Below, one piece after another: positions 37,125 to 48,022 of a stretch of DNA of 64,000 nt. The stretch comes from Pontivivens insulae (lineage in GTDB: Bacteria > Pseudomonadota > Alphaproteobacteria > Rhodobacterales > Rhodobacteraceae), in assembly GCF_900302495.1 (NCBI RefSeq), contig NZ_OMKW01000003.1, positions 659,722 through 723,721 of the forward strand. The letters are read 5' to 3'. Within the stretch, counting starts at the first letter, position 1, and the number at the start of each line of letters is the position of its first letter. A model generated the notes under the pieces. It saw only the letters and a list, made by a program, of their open reading frames with translations, was not told the DNA's origin and did no database searches. A program made the translations under genes and the position numbers.

Positions 37125-39181
37125 GTGACGACCCCGTCATAGATCCTGCCTGTCAGCCATGCGGGCCAATCCCGCTCGAAAAAGGTGGGGGCCTCGTCCC
37201 GACGGCGGTTCGGGCGGATTCCAATTTCGAACCCGGTGGGGGTCAGGTGCACCGTGATCTGCTCGGCGGTATCCGCTGACCGCTCCTCGCGAAAGCGCAT
37301 TGCTTCCACGGTTCCGGTGCGGGTCTCTGGAACGGCGGTGCCTTGCGGATCGCATATCGCACGCGCGCCCCGGCTGCCCCCACCATTCGCGATATAGTGA
37401 TCGAGCGCAGTCAGCACAGCCTCGGAGGCGAGCGCCATATGCCGCCATTGCAGCGCCCGGGACAGCTGGTTTGGACGCGGCAGTGCCAGACCCTCCACCG
37501 CGATGGCTGCATTCAGGTCGCTGGCCGCGCGGCGGGCCGCCTCCACATCCTCTGGCACGCAGAACGGTCCGGCATTGTCACTCATCCGGGCCTGAATTGT
37601 TGCCTGCAAGGCTTCAACGCTGTGCGCGCTGCGCTCCCGGAACAGACCGGCAAGGGCTGCGACCTCCCGCCCGACGGCGTTGCGATCAACGCGTTGACTC
37701 GTGTGGGACCGCTTCGCCAGATGCTCCGCTGCTCTTGTACCGAACACCTGCCCCGCATTGAGCGCGGAGCCGCCGGGCCGCGTGACGCCATGGGTGCCCG
37801 CAGCCTCCCCCACGGCATAGATGCCGGGGACGGAGGATTGCCCCCAGATATCCACCGCGATCCCGCCATTCATGTGCTGGTTGTTCACCGCGAATTCGAG
37901 GGGTTCGGTTGCGACGTCAATCTTGTAGCGGCGGTAGAGCTCAATCGCTAGCGGGTTCATGTGGCGGAGCCGGTCGATCGGCAGGTCCTGCGACGCCCCC
38001 GCCGTACCGAGATAGTGCGCCACATCGTCGTCCAGCCGGTCGAGCGAAAAGGGCTTGTCCCCCGGCACCATCAACGGGTTGCGGTTAAAATCCATGTACA
38101 CCCGCCGCCCCTGCGCGGATTCCCGCACTATGGCGAGATCCACGAGGCTGGAGCCGAAATTCAGCATCCGGCTCGCATGGAACGGCCACTGATAGCCCTT
38201 GCGGAAAATGTTGGAGGCAAGCTCCTGCGTCGTGCGGTAGTAATCAGCGAGGAAATGATATTCCTGCCCCTCGGCATCAACCGAATAGATATGCGGCATC
38301 GCCTGCACGTAGGTGCCGGAGAGGTTCCAGGGGAAACCTTCGCGCCGCGTGCCGATCCCGAACTGGCTTTCGGTCAGGTTCACAAGCGCCACCCCCGCCT
38401 CCAGCGCGAGACCGAGTGAGCCGAAACAGCCATTGGGGAACACGCTGTCGCGGTAAAGCTCCCCCGGTCCGCCTGCGGCCAATACCAGTGTGGGTGCACG
38501 GAAATAGATCAGGCCAAGCGGGTTTTTCTCGCCTCGATCGCGGTTGCGCATCGCCAGCACGCCGCAGATTGCGCCGCCTTCATCGCGCACGATCCGCACG
38601 GCGGTGGTCAGGTTGTAGAAGGGAATGCCCAGCCGCAACGCCTCATCTGCCAGCACGCGAACCATCAGCCGGGAGGTGCGCGGCCCGCAGCTGGTCGCGC
38701 GGCCGACCTCGTCGTGGTCGGTCTGATAGCGCAAGGTGCCACCCAGCGGGTCTTGTGGAAGCGGCAGGCCGAGATATTGCAGGCTCGCCATCGCACGCAC
38801 CGAACCTACGGCCTCGATATAGGCAGTGTCCTGATCCATCGCGCCGCCTGCGCCGATGGCCCCGGCCATGTCGCGGAAATCGTCGCCCCGGTCTGCGGTG
38901 TTGGCGGTGTGAAGTGTCTGCTTGTCTGAGCCGGAACAGGCCGAGGTCCCGCCCCAGGCCGACTGCGACAGGATGACCACGTCCACCCCGCGCCGCTGCG
39001 CCTCTACCGCTGCGCGTAGGCCCGCAGCGCCGCTGCCGATCACAGCGCATGCGGCCTCCACCACCGGCACGCGGTGGCCATCAAGTTCAAGCACCGCACC
39101 GGGCAACGGCGGCTCGGGCAGTTTTGGCATGGCCACATCGGTCAATGCATCAAGGATTGGTTGCGGGATCTGGGTCAGCAC
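37121..39181 (-). CDS. FAD-binding protein, fumarate reductase/succinate dehydrogenase flavoprotein-like
   Basis: A 686-aa flavoprotein with the Rossmann motif CAVIGSGAAGLRAAVEAQRR near 45-64, GGTSACSGSDKQTLHTA, and the FAD C-terminal segment GIYAVGEAAGTHGVTRPGGS. It lacks a Tat or Sec signal, so it should be cytoplasmic. Family members oxidise or reduce C-C bonds next to carbonyls; here the partner genes suggest oxidation of a sugar- or acid-derived intermediate. The start is GTG with GGAG upstream. It overlaps the kinase gene by 4 bp. Confidence 0.85.
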   Translation of the reverse strand: MLTQIPQPILDALTDVAMPKLPEPPLPGAVLELDGHRVPVVEAACAVIGSGAAGLRAAVEAQRRGVDVVILSQSAWGGTSACSGSDKQTLHTANTADRGDDFRDMAGAIGAGGAMDQDTAYIEAVGSVRAMASLQYLGLPLPQDPLGGTLRYQTDHDEVGRATSCGPRTSRLMVRVLADEALRLGIPFYNLTTAVRIVRDEGGAICGVLAMRNRDRGEKNPLGLIYFRAPTLVLAAGGPGELYRDSVFPNGCFGSLGLALEAGVALVNLTESQFGIGTRREGFPWNLSGTYVQAMPHIYSVDAEGQEYHFLADYYRTTQELASNIFRKGYQWPFHASRMLNFGSSLVDLAIVRESAQGRRVYMDFNRNPLMVPGDKPFSLDRLDDDVAHYLGTAGASQDLPIDRLRHMNPLAIELYRRYKIDVATEPLEFAVNNQHMNGGIAVDIWGQSSVPGIYAVGEAAGTHGVTRPGGSALNAGQVFGTRAAEHLAKRSHTSQRVDRNAVGREVAALAGLFRERSAHSVEALQATIQARMSDNAGPFCVPEDVEAARRAASDLNAAIAVEGLALPRPNQLSRALQWRHMALASEAVLTALDHYIANGGGSRGARAICDPQGTAVPETRTGTVEAMRFREERSADTAEQITVHLTPTGFEIGIRPNRRRDEAPTFFERDWPAWLTGRIYDGVVT

Positions 39182-39203
39182 AGGTCAGGCGCTCCGGTTC
39201 GCA

Positions 39204-40214
39204 TTAGGAAGAGGTGGACGAGGCGCGCAGGCGAAGGGAGACAGGGCTGAACCACTCGGAATAGGGCCAGACGCCCGCACCGATCCGATCGAGCACCACG
39301 TGAGCGATCTTCTCCCCGAACTGCGCAATGTCACAGCGCACCGAGCTCAGCGGTGGCCAGACCTGCGCGCATTCCTCGATATCATCGAAGCCCACAACGC
39401 GCAGACCCTCCGGCCCGATCCTGCGTCCCACCTCGTGACAGCCTGACAGCATGCCGAGGGCAACAAGATCGTTGAAGCAGACCACACCGTCCACCTCGGG
39501 GTGGTCCTGCGGCAACCGCGCACCCAGCTCACGGCCAAAGGCACGGGTGGAGCGCCCGGTCAGGATCAGCTCGGGCAATCCGGCATCGGCCAGCACCTCC
39601 CGATACCCCTGCATCCGGCGCAGCGTGACCGCACGCTCGGGCAACCCGCCTGCGAAGGCAATTCGGCGCGCGCCCATCTCGATCAGGTGCTCGGTCGCGC
39701 GACGCCCGCCTTCCTGATAGTCGGGAGAGGCGAAGGGGAAGAGGTCGGTCCGGGCATCGCCGCGACGAAGCACCTGCATGGTCGGAATACCCGCACGCTC
39801 CAGCGCGTCGAAGCCGCCATGGCCCTCACCGTAAGCCGGAGAGACAATCACGGCGGCCACGCCATGTTCGATCATCGCACCGATCATCTGCTCCTGCGTC
39901 CCGATATTCTCATCTGTGTTGGCCACAACCGCAGCCAACCCCCGCTCCGACAGGGCCATCTGGAGGGAGGTCGCAAACTCCGCAAAGAACGGGTTGCGCA
40001 GATCATTGATGACGAGGCCGACCAGCCCGGTTGTCGAACTGCGCAGCGTCGCCGCCGCACGGTTGTAAACATAGCCGATCTCCTCCATTGAGCGGCACAC
40101 CTGCGCGCGGGTCTCTGCCTTGACTGCAGGGCTGTTTTGCAGGACTAGGCTCACGGTGGACTTGGATACGCCCGAGTGTCGGGCGACGTCGATGATGGTG
40201 GGGCGGCGTTCCAT
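39204..40214 (-). CDS. LacI-family regulator of the catabolic locus
   Basis: A 336-aa repressor. The HTH (TIIDVARHSGVSKSTVSLVL) and hinge helix (YVYNRAAATLR) occupy residues 6-60; a periplasmic-binding-like sensor domain follows (GLVINDLRNPFFAEFATSLQ, then VVGFDDIEECAQVWPPLSS). It is encoded inside the operon, so it is autoregulated if it binds the TGGAACGTTCCA pairs at 33.0, 35.6 and 54.2 kb, which have the central CG of the family. The inducer is probably the transported compound or an early product. Confidence 0.93.
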   Translation of the reverse strand: MERRPTIIDVARHSGVSKSTVSLVLQNSPAVKAETRAQVCRSMEEIGYVYNRAAATLRSSTTGLVGLVINDLRNPFFAEFATSLQMALSERGLAAVVANTDENIGTQEQMIGAMIEHGVAAVIVSPAYGEGHGGFDALERAGIPTMQVLRRGDARTDLFPFASPDYQEGGRRATEHLIEMGARRIAFAGGLPERAVTLRRMQGYREVLADAGLPELILTGRSTRAFGRELGARLPQDHPEVDGVVCFNDLVALGMLSGCHEVGRRIGPEGLRVVGFDDIEECAQVWPPLSSVRCDIAQFGEKIAHVVLDRIGAGVWPYSEWFSPVSLRLRASSTSS

Positions 40215-40222
40215 GCCTGCGC

Positions 40223-40531
40223 TCAGACGTCCAGATCGAGGACGAGGATGCCGTCGGTCCCGCCCACCGCATTGGCCACGAGTTTCCCGCCTGCGGCCTT
40301 ATGGTCTGGATGCTCCTGATAGGCGGCCAGAGCCTCCCAGCTTTCAAAATCGACCGTGAAGCCGTGCATGTAGCCCCGCTCGATCCCCTCGGGGCTTTCG
40401 CTGCGCCCGCCGCGCATGTCGATGAAGCCCGGCACGCGGTCGCGGATGGCGCCGATCTCATCAAAGATCTCGGCGATAGTCGCCTCCGCAATATCTTCGC
40501 GGAAACGGATAAGAACAATATGGCGGATCAT
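40223..40531 (-). CDS. Dabb family (stress-responsive A/B barrel) protein
   Basis: A 102-aa dimeric alpha/beta-barrel protein: MIRHIVLIRFREDIAEATIA at the start and AAYQEHPDHKAAGGKLVANA in the second half. Members include small enzymes, e.g. cyclases, and proteins of unknown role that cluster with sugar oxidoreductases. It overlaps the upstream GMC gene by 4 bp. Confidence 0.88.
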   Translation of the reverse strand: MIRHIVLIRFREDIAEATIAEIFDEIGAIRDRVPGFIDMRGGRSESPEGIERGYMHGFTVDFESWEALAAYQEHPDHKAAGGKLVANAVGGTDGILVLDLDV

Positions 40532-42126
40532 GAGGCAGCTCCCATTGCGTGGTCCTCGCGGATCATGTCGGCGGCTTTTTCACCGATCATGATGGCCGCA
40601 GCATTGGTGTTGGATGAAATTACGGTGGGCATGATCGAATTGTCCACAACACGCAGTCCCTCAATCCCGTTGAAACGTAGGCGGATGTCCACAACCGCGC
40701 GGTCATCGACGCCCATCCGGCAGGTGCCTGCGCAGTGATGCGAGGTTTTGGAGTGCTTGCAGACGAAGTCGAAATATTCCGCATCCGTCTTTACGTCTGG
40801 GCCGGGCAACCGCTCGGCTTTCACGAAGTCACCAAAGGGTGCCTGGGCCATGATCTCCTGCGTGATCTTCAGGCCACGGATCGACATCTCCCGGTCGCGC
40901 GGGTCGGCGAGGTAGTTCGGATCGATCAGTGGGGCCTTCGCCGGATCGGCGGAGGCAAGCCGCACCTTGCCGCGAGAACGGGGCCGCAAATAGCACGAAT
41001 TGAGCGTCACGCCCCCGTCGGGCATTGCCGCCACCCCGTGCTCGATCCCAGTGCCGAGGCCCAGATGGAACTGGATGTCCGGGCTGCGCGCATCGGGGTC
41101 GGCATACCAGAAGCCCCCTGTCTCGAAGAGGGAGGAGGCGACCGGCCCCTTGCGCGTCAGCACATATTGCAAACCTGCCACCGCTGCCCAGAAGGGCTTC
41201 GCATAACGGTCATAACTGTAAGGTCCCGAAAGCTCGGAAATGCAGTACAGATCGAGATGATCCTGCAGGTTCTCCCCCACCTCCGGCGCATCGAAAACAG
41301 GTGTGATGCCAAGCTCGGACAGCCCGTCCGCAGGCCCGATGCCGGAAAGCTGCAACAGACGCGGGGAGCCGACGGCACCTGAAGACAGGATCACCTCTCC
41401 CCGCACCGTAATTTGTTTGCCGTCTGCCGTTTGAACACCCACGGCGCGGCCCCTCTCCACGAGGATCCGCGCGACCTGCAACCCCGTGCAGACGGTAAGG
41501 TTTGGGCGGCCTTCATTCGGCGCGAGATAGGCCATCGCCGCAGAAGAGCGGCGCGCATTGCGCTGGCTGAGCTGATAGAAGCAGACCCCGTCCTGCACCT
41601 GCCCGTTGACGTCTTGGTTGCGTGGAATGCCGATGGCTGCTGCGGCCTCAAAGAACGCTTCGCAGACCGGCAGCGGGGCGGAGGGCTGGCTGACCCCAAG
41701 CGGCCCCCCCTGCCCGTGAAACTCATTGTCGTAAGTATCGTTATCCTCGGCCCGGCGGTAATAGGGCAGTACGTCGGCATAGCTCCAGCCCTCGCATCCC
41801 ATCTGCCGCCACTCATCGTAATCCAGGGCATTGCCGCGCGTATAGATCTGCGCATTGATGGCCGAGCCACCGCCGATCACCTTGGCCTGAGTATAGCGGA
41901 ACACCTTGTCCTGCATATGCCGCTGAGGGACCGTATCCCAGCCCCAGGAGCCGATGCCCTTGGTCATCTTCGCGAAGCCCGCGGGCAGGTGGTAGAACGG
42001 ATGGCGGTCGCGTCCGCCCGCCTCGATCAAAAGGACGCTGCAGTTGCGATCCTCGCTCAGCCGCGCTGCGACGACCGAGCCTGCGGACCCGCCGCCGATC
42101 ACGATGAAATCATAACTGTCCCGCAT
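40528..42126 (-). CDS. GMC family oxidoreductase (choline dehydrogenase-like)
   Basis: A 532-aa FAD enzyme oxidising an alcohol to an aldehyde or ketone. The FAD motif FIVIGGGSAGSVVAARLSED is at residues 6-25; the active-site His is in TSHHCAGTCRMG and the paired Asn in SSNTNAAAIMIGEKAADMI near the C-terminus. No signal peptide, so it is cytoplasmic. ATG 42126 is preferred to the TTG at 42141. It is the closer of the two GMC proteins to choline/alcohol dehydrogenases. Confidence 0.9.
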   Translation of the reverse strand: MRDSYDFIVIGGGSAGSVVAARLSEDRNCSVLLIEAGGRDRHPFYHLPAGFAKMTKGIGSWGWDTVPQRHMQDKVFRYTQAKVIGGGSAINAQIYTRGNALDYDEWRQMGCEGWSYADVLPYYRRAEDNDTYDNEFHGQGGPLGVSQPSAPLPVCEAFFEAAAAIGIPRNQDVNGQVQDGVCFYQLSQRNARRSSAAMAYLAPNEGRPNLTVCTGLQVARILVERGRAVGVQTADGKQITVRGEVILSSGAVGSPRLLQLSGIGPADGLSELGITPVFDAPEVGENLQDHLDLYCISELSGPYSYDRYAKPFWAAVAGLQYVLTRKGPVASSLFETGGFWYADPDARSPDIQFHLGLGTGIEHGVAAMPDGGVTLNSCYLRPRSRGKVRLASADPAKAPLIDPNYLADPRDREMSIRGLKITQEIMAQAPFGDFVKAERLPGPDVKTDAEYFDFVCKHSKTSHHCAGTCRMGVDDRAVVDIRLRFNGIEGLRVVDNSIMPTVISSNTNAAAIMIGEKAADMIREDHAMGAAS

Positions 42127-42137
42127 GGGTGTCGTCC

Positions 42138-43651
42138 TCAAGCCGGGGCGACGACGGAGGCGTCGCGCAGAATGGTGTCGCGGATGTGCTGGCCCGAGCG
42201 CAACGCAAGCGCCGCCACGGTCAGCGCCGGGTTCACCGCCGCCGAGGTCGGCAAGAGGGAAGCGTCCGCGATGAAGAGATTGGGGTGATCGTGGCAGCGG
42301 CCCAGAGGATCGGTCACGCTTGTCGCAGGATCATCGCCCATCCGCGCCGTGCCGCATTGATGGGAGGGCGTGCGCCGATCGAAGGCCTTGGCCAGCGTGA
42401 TGGGGCAGCCCGCGCGCCGCAACACCGTGCGCACCTTCGCAACAAGGGCCGCATGTGCGCGCATGTTTGAGCGTTGCCAGTTGAGCCGTATGCCATCGCC
42501 GCGCAGGGTCACGCGGCTCTCAGGATTGGGCAGATCCTCCGACATGACATAGACATCCAGTGAGCGTGCCGCGATCCAGTACGCCAGCGGCCGGGGCAGC
42601 CCGCTCGTCGCCGCAAGGATCGGCCCGGTGATCTTGCCCAGCATCTGCACATTCCCGAGTGGTGCGTTTTGTGGCCCGCCTTCGAGATAGAAATCGTTCA
42701 GCATCAGCGTCTTCTGATAAATCGCGCGGTTCCGCCGGAACGGATGCAACCCCAACACGGCAGAGCAATTGTGGTTCATGAAGTTCCGTCCTACCTGATC
42801 GGAGCGGTTGGCAAGCCCGGTAGGCCGCGCCTCATCCGCCGAGCGCAGCAACAGCGCGGCGCTCTGCACAGCCCCGGCGGCAAGGATCACTATTCTCGCC
42901 GTCAGCCGGACCGGCCCGTCCCGCCCGATCGCCTCCACTACGTTGACCGTCCCGTCAGCCCCGGCGCGCAGCCGCGTGACGCGGGTGCCTGTGCGCAGCT
43001 CCACATTCAGATGGGCAAGCGCGGTGTCGAGGGCGTGCTCCCCGTCGCGCTTGCCGCCATTCGTGCCTGGATGGCCGTCCCACGTGGTCTTGCCGCCCTC
43101 GGCCCAGCGGTCCAGATCGACGGCCAGCGGGATCGCGCTGGGGTTTAGACCCTGCGCCGCAAGTGCCTGGCGGAACCGCGCGATGTCAGGCTCGTCCGCA
43201 ATGGCCGGTTGGGGATAGGGCGCGCTACGCCAAGGCTCCGTCGGGTCCTCCCCAGTACGCCCACGCACCTCAAACAACGTCTCGGCCTGAGCGTAATATG
43301 GTTCAAGTGTATCATAGGAGATCGGCCAGCCCGGCGTCGTGCCGCCCAGATGGGCAATCGGCCTGAAATCCTCCGCGCGGTAGCGAATCAAGGCCGCGCC
43401 ATAGAACTTCGAATTGCCCCCGACCATGTAGTAGTTGCCGGGGCTGAACGGCTTATCAGCACCGTCATGCCACTGCTCCTGATCGCGGAAATGCCCGGTT
43501 CGAAAGATTGCGTCGGCATCCCGATCCTGCGGCGAGGGCGCAAGACGCTCTCCCCGTTCGAGGATCAGAATGCGGGCTCCGGACGGCGCGAGGGAGGACG
43601 CGATCATCGCGCCGCCCATTCCGGATCCGATGATGATGATGTCGGCCTGGG

Positions 43652-43655
<4 letters not shown>
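42138..43655 (-). CDS. GMC family oxidoreductase (glucoside 3-dehydrogenase/gluconate dehydrogenase-like)
   Basis: A 505-aa flavoprotein with N-terminal [20 protein letters not shown] and [20 protein letters not shown], the second being characteristic of sugar-oxidising GMC enzymes such as the large subunit of glucoside 3-dehydrogenase. The C-terminal His ([10 protein letters not shown]) and Asn ([14 protein letters not shown]) pair is intact. The start GTG overlaps the ATPase stop (GTGA). No small or cytochrome subunit is nearby. Confidence 0.85.
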
Positions 43656-44764
<1,109 letters not shown>

Positions 44765-44787
44765 TTCCACTGCTCCATTCGTTGGTC

Positions 44788-44812
44788 GGGGTGCGCCTGA
44801 TCTGCGCACCCC
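44788..44812 (-). other. Intercistronic hairpin after the second binding-protein gene
   Basis: GGGGTGCGC (44788-44796) pairs with GCGCACCCC (44804-44812), 9 bp, 7-base loop, 8 bases after the binding-protein stop and before the ATPase gene. Such hairpins often protect abundant binding-protein mRNA from 3' decay. Confidence 0.75.
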
Positions 44813-44819
44813 GTAGCTT

Positions 44820-46070
44820 TTATTGCGCCAGCTCAATCGCCTCGGCGAGCAGCGTCGCTGCTTCGTCCGGGGTCATGTCTGTGTTGAAGAATTCAGTGAT
44901 CACATCCGTTGCAGCACCGACCACGCTGGCCTGCGCCGCGTGGGTCCCGGCGAATGTCGGAACAGCGGTGCCAGCCGCATCGGTCGCGGCAAAATCGGCG
45001 GCTGTTTCCTGCGCGCAGGCATCAAGCGCGGACATGTCCACATCCGTCCGTGCGGGGATCGCGCCTTTTGCCTGATTGAACGCGACCTGCACCTCAGGGT
45101 CCATGATGGCGCTGGCCAGCACCGCCTGCGCGTTTGCTGCATCCGCATCTGGCTGTGCAAAGAAGCTGAGGGAATTGACGAGGTACACGAAACCTTCATC
45201 CACGGCTGTGGGCACGGGGATACAGACGAAATCCTCACCCGGGGTCTGGCCCGCATTGGTGAACTCGCCCTTGGCCCAGTCACCCATGATCTGCATCGCG
45301 GCGTCCCCGTTGATCACCATCGCCGTGGCGAGGTTCCAGTCGCGACCGGAGAAGTCCTCATCCACCATGCCACGAATGTTGCCCATTTGGGCGAAGACCG
45401 CCTGCATCGTGTCGGATTGAAGCGCATCAGGGTTCAAGTCCACCAGCGCATCCCGATAGAAGTCGGACCCGCCGACGCCCAGCACGAGCGCCTCGAACAT
45501 GTAGGCTTCCTGCCAGGCCTGCCCGCCATGGGCGACCGGAACGATCCCTGCTTCAACAAAGCGTGGGGCGAGCGCGTTGAACTCCTCCCAGGTCGTTGGA
45601 TAGTCAGCGCCGATCGCATCGAAGGCCGCCGTGGACGCCCAGATCATGTCGGTGCGGTGCACATTGGTCGGTGCGGCGACATAGTTGCCATTCACTTTGT
45701 TGAAGTCCTGCACCGCTTGCGGCAACACCTCATCCCAGCTCTCGCGCTCGGCAACCGCGTTCACGTCGCCCAGAATGCCCTCATTGGCCCAGTCAATGAT
45801 GTTCTGACCCAGCATCAGCATCGCGGCGGGCGGATTGCCCGAGGCGACACGCGCCTGAAGCACGGTCTTGGCCTGATCGCCACCTCCCCCGGCGACGGGC
45901 GCGTCATCCCACGCGACGCCTTCTTCCAGCACACGGTCACGAATGACGCCCAGTGCGGCGGCCTCCCCACCGGAGGTCCAGAAATGCATGACCTCGACCC
46001 GGCTTTCCGCGACCGCGGCGGTTGATGTCAAAAGAAAAGTGATGGCGGATGCCTTAACAAGTCTGGGCAT
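44820..46070 (-). CDS. Sugar ABC transporter substrate-binding protein (second in operon)
   Basis: A 416-aa periplasmic receptor with a signal peptide ([20 protein letters not shown], then [11 protein letters not shown]). It shares [31 protein letters not shown] and [16 protein letters not shown] with the copy at 33540 and, more distantly, with the one at 48023. Family 1 receptors with [13 protein letters not shown] resemble glucose/mannose-type binding proteins. It lies between the permease and ATPase genes, giving this operon two receptors. Confidence 0.93.
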   Translation of the reverse strand: MPRLVKASAITFLLTSTAAVAESRVEVMHFWTSGGEAAALGVIRDRVLEEGVAWDDAPVAGGGGDQAKTVLQARVASGNPPAAMLMLGQNIIDWANEGILGDVNAVAERESWDEVLPQAVQDFNKVNGNYVAAPTNVHRTDMIWASTAAFDAIGADYPTTWEEFNALAPRFVEAGIVPVAHGGQAWQEAYMFEALVLGVGGSDFYRDALVDLNPDALQSDTMQAVFAQMGNIRGMVDEDFSGRDWNLATAMVINGDAAMQIMGDWAKGEFTNAGQTPGEDFVCIPVPTAVDEGFVYLVNSLSFFAQPDADAANAQAVLASAIMDPEVQVAFNQAKGAIPARTDVDMSALDACAQETAADFAATDAAGTAVPTFAGTHAAQASVVGAATDVITEFFNTDMTPDEAATLLAEAIELAQ

Positions 46071-46131
46071 TTGTGATTTTCCTTTCACGTTGGGAACGGC
46101 TTACCAGTCCGGTATTGGTTGGTCTCGACAC

Positions 46132-46161
46132 GGCCGGGGGCGGTCGCACCCGCCTCCGGCC
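46132..46161 (-). other. Intercistronic hairpin between MalG-type permease and binding-protein genes
   Basis: A 12-bp stem with one mismatch (46132-46143 with 46150-46161, 6-base loop), 10 bases after the permease stop. The duplicate locus at 33.4 kb keeps an equivalent hairpin, so it is selected or recently copied. Confidence 0.75.
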
Positions 46162-46170
46162 ACAGTTGCT

Positions 46171-47055
46171 TTATCCTTTCACGGAACCGGCCATCAGCCC
46201 GCGAACGAAGAAGCGTCCGGCGACGATGTAGACCAGCAGGGTCGGCAGGGCGGCAAGGATCGCGCCTGCAAAGTGAACGTTGTATTCGCGCACCCCGGTC
46301 GAGGAGTTGACGAGGTTGTTAAGCGCCACCGTCATCGGGGCTGCATCGCCGCTGGCGAAGGAGGCTCCAAACAGGAAGTCATTCCAGATGTTGGTGAACA
46401 GCCAGATGACGCAGACCACCGTTATGGGCCCCGAGGACGGAAGCAGGATACGGTAGAAGATCTGGAAGAACCCCGCCCCGTCGATTTGCGCCGCGCGCAC
46501 CAGTTCGGTTGGGAACGCCGCGTAGTAATTGCGGTAATAAAGCGTGGCAAAGCCGATCCCGTAGACGACATGAACCAGCACCAGACCTGCGCTCGTCCCG
46601 CTGATACCGAGGATGCCAAGCACGCGCGCCATCGGGATCAGCACGATCTGAAACGGGATGAAGCAGGAAAACAGCATCAGCCCGAAAACGATGGTGTCAC
46701 CGCGAAAGCGCCATTTCGTGAGGATATAGCCGTTGAGCGCACCGATGATCGTGCAGATGACGACCGCTGGCACGACCATGCGGATCGAGTTCCAGAAATA
46801 GGGCTTCAACCCCGTCGGCTCGACCCCGATCTGTGCGGTGGACCACGCGGAAAGCCAGGGCGCGATGGTCCAGTCCTGTGGCAGCGCGATCATGTTGCCG
46901 CCCGTGATCTCCCCCAGTGGTTTGACCGAGTTGATCAGCATGATCGCGAAGGGGATAAGGTAGAAAAGTGCGAAGAGCAGCAGCACCAGATAGACGAAGG
47001 TGCGCCCGATCCGGCCGACGGAGGCGGCGTTGTCCTGAGTTGCGATGGCCATCAC
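46171..47055 (-). CDS. Sugar ABC transporter permease, MalG type
   Basis: A 294-aa membrane protein with about six helices and the EAA loop AAQIDGAGFFQIFYRILLPS near 185-205. The C-terminus GRFFVRGLMAGSVKG is typical of MalG-type CUT1 permeases. Start GTG 47055 overlaps the MalF-type stop (GTGATGG; ATG 47052 is the alternative). Confidence 0.93.
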   Translation of the reverse strand: MMAIATQDNAASVGRIGRTFVYLVLLLFALFYLIPFAIMLINSVKPLGEITGGNMIALPQDWTIAPWLSAWSTAQIGVEPTGLKPYFWNSIRMVVPAVVICTIIGALNGYILTKWRFRGDTIVFGLMLFSCFIPFQIVLIPMARVLGILGISGTSAGLVLVHVVYGIGFATLYYRNYYAAFPTELVRAAQIDGAGFFQIFYRILLPSSGPITVVCVIWLFTNIWNDFLFGASFASGDAAPMTVALNNLVNSSTGVREYNVHFAGAILAALPTLLVYIVAGRFFVRGLMAGSVKG

Positions 47056-47945
47056 TTCTTCTCCCGCAGTTCGGCGTAGAGGTAGGGCACCATGATCGCG
47101 GCGATGGTCATCAGCATGATCACGGCAGAGGCCGCGCCGATCCCCATCTGATTGCGCGTGAAGGTGTAGGAATACATGAAGGTCGCAGGCACCGCCGTCG
47201 CATTGCCCGGCCCCCCGCCCGTCAGCGCTATGACAAGGTCATAGGACTTGATCGCCAGGTGGCTGAGGATGACGAAGGCCGACAGGAACGCAGGCCGCAG
47301 AAGCGGAATGATGATCCTGCGGTAAAGCTGGAAGTTCGTAGCGCCGTCCATCTGCGCGGCTTTCAGGATCTCGTTGTCGATCCCGCGCAGGCCAGCAAGG
47401 AACATCGCCATGACGAAGCCAGAGCTTTGCCAGACGGCGGCGATCACGATCGTATAGATCGCCATATCGCGATCCTTGATCCAACCAAACTCGAAACTCT
47501 CCCACCCCCAGAGGTGCATCGTGTTCTCGATGCCGATGCCCGGATCGAGAAACCATTTCCACGCAGTGCCCGTCACGATGAAGCTGAGCGCCATGGGATA
47601 GAGGAATATCGGCCGCAAAAGCCCCTCCCCCCGGATTTTCTGGTCGAGAAAGATCGCCAGCATCAATCCGATCACCGTGCAGATCACGATGTAAAGCGAA
47701 GCGAAGATGGCGAGGTTCGTGATCGCCGTATCCCACTCGCGGATGCGGAAGAGCTTGGAATAGTTTTCCCATCCCTCCCAGCCATAGCTCGGCAGCATCC
47801 GGCTGTCGGTGAAGCTGAGATAGATGGTGAAGAGGATGAAGCCGTATACGAACAGCAGCACGAGCGCGAATGACGGCGCTAGGACCAGCTTGGGCAGGAA
47901 TTCCTGCAGGCGCGTGCGGATGTCGACGGAATTGGCGCGGTTCAC
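47052..47945 (-). CDS. Sugar ABC transporter permease, MalF type
   Basis: A 297-aa membrane protein with about six helices, N-terminal LAPSFALVLLFVYGFILFTI and EAA loop AAQMDGATNFQLYRRIIIPL near 212-231. It forms the channel with the MalG-type protein. GTG start at 47945 with GGGAGG upstream. Confidence 0.93.
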   Translation of the reverse strand: MNRANSVDIRTRLQEFLPKLVLAPSFALVLLFVYGFILFTIYLSFTDSRMLPSYGWEGWENYSKLFRIREWDTAITNLAIFASLYIVICTVIGLMLAIFLDQKIRGEGLLRPIFLYPMALSFIVTGTAWKWFLDPGIGIENTMHLWGWESFEFGWIKDRDMAIYTIVIAAVWQSSGFVMAMFLAGLRGIDNEILKAAQMDGATNFQLYRRIIIPLLRPAFLSAFVILSHLAIKSYDLVIALTGGGPGNATAVPATFMYSYTFTRNQMGIGAASAVIMLMTIAAIMVPYLYAELREKK

Positions 47946-47986
47946 GACCGTCCTCCCTGTCCGGATGGGTGAATGAAGCGGTGGTA

Positions 47987-48014
47987 CGGCGCGCGCGACT
48001 TGGGGCGCGCGCCG
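47987..48014 (-). other. Intercistronic hairpin after the first binding-protein gene
   Basis: CGGCGCGCGC pairs with GCGCGCGCCG (10 bp, 8-base loop), 9 bases after the binding-protein stop. It has no T-run and fits a stabilising element that raises binding-protein over permease levels. Confidence 0.75.
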
Positions 48015-48022
48015 GGGGCGTG

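Noticed and set aside
44823..46025. 400-codon frame antisense to a binding-protein gene
   Set aside because: The leftward frame has a signal peptide and a clear family; the antisense product has neither.
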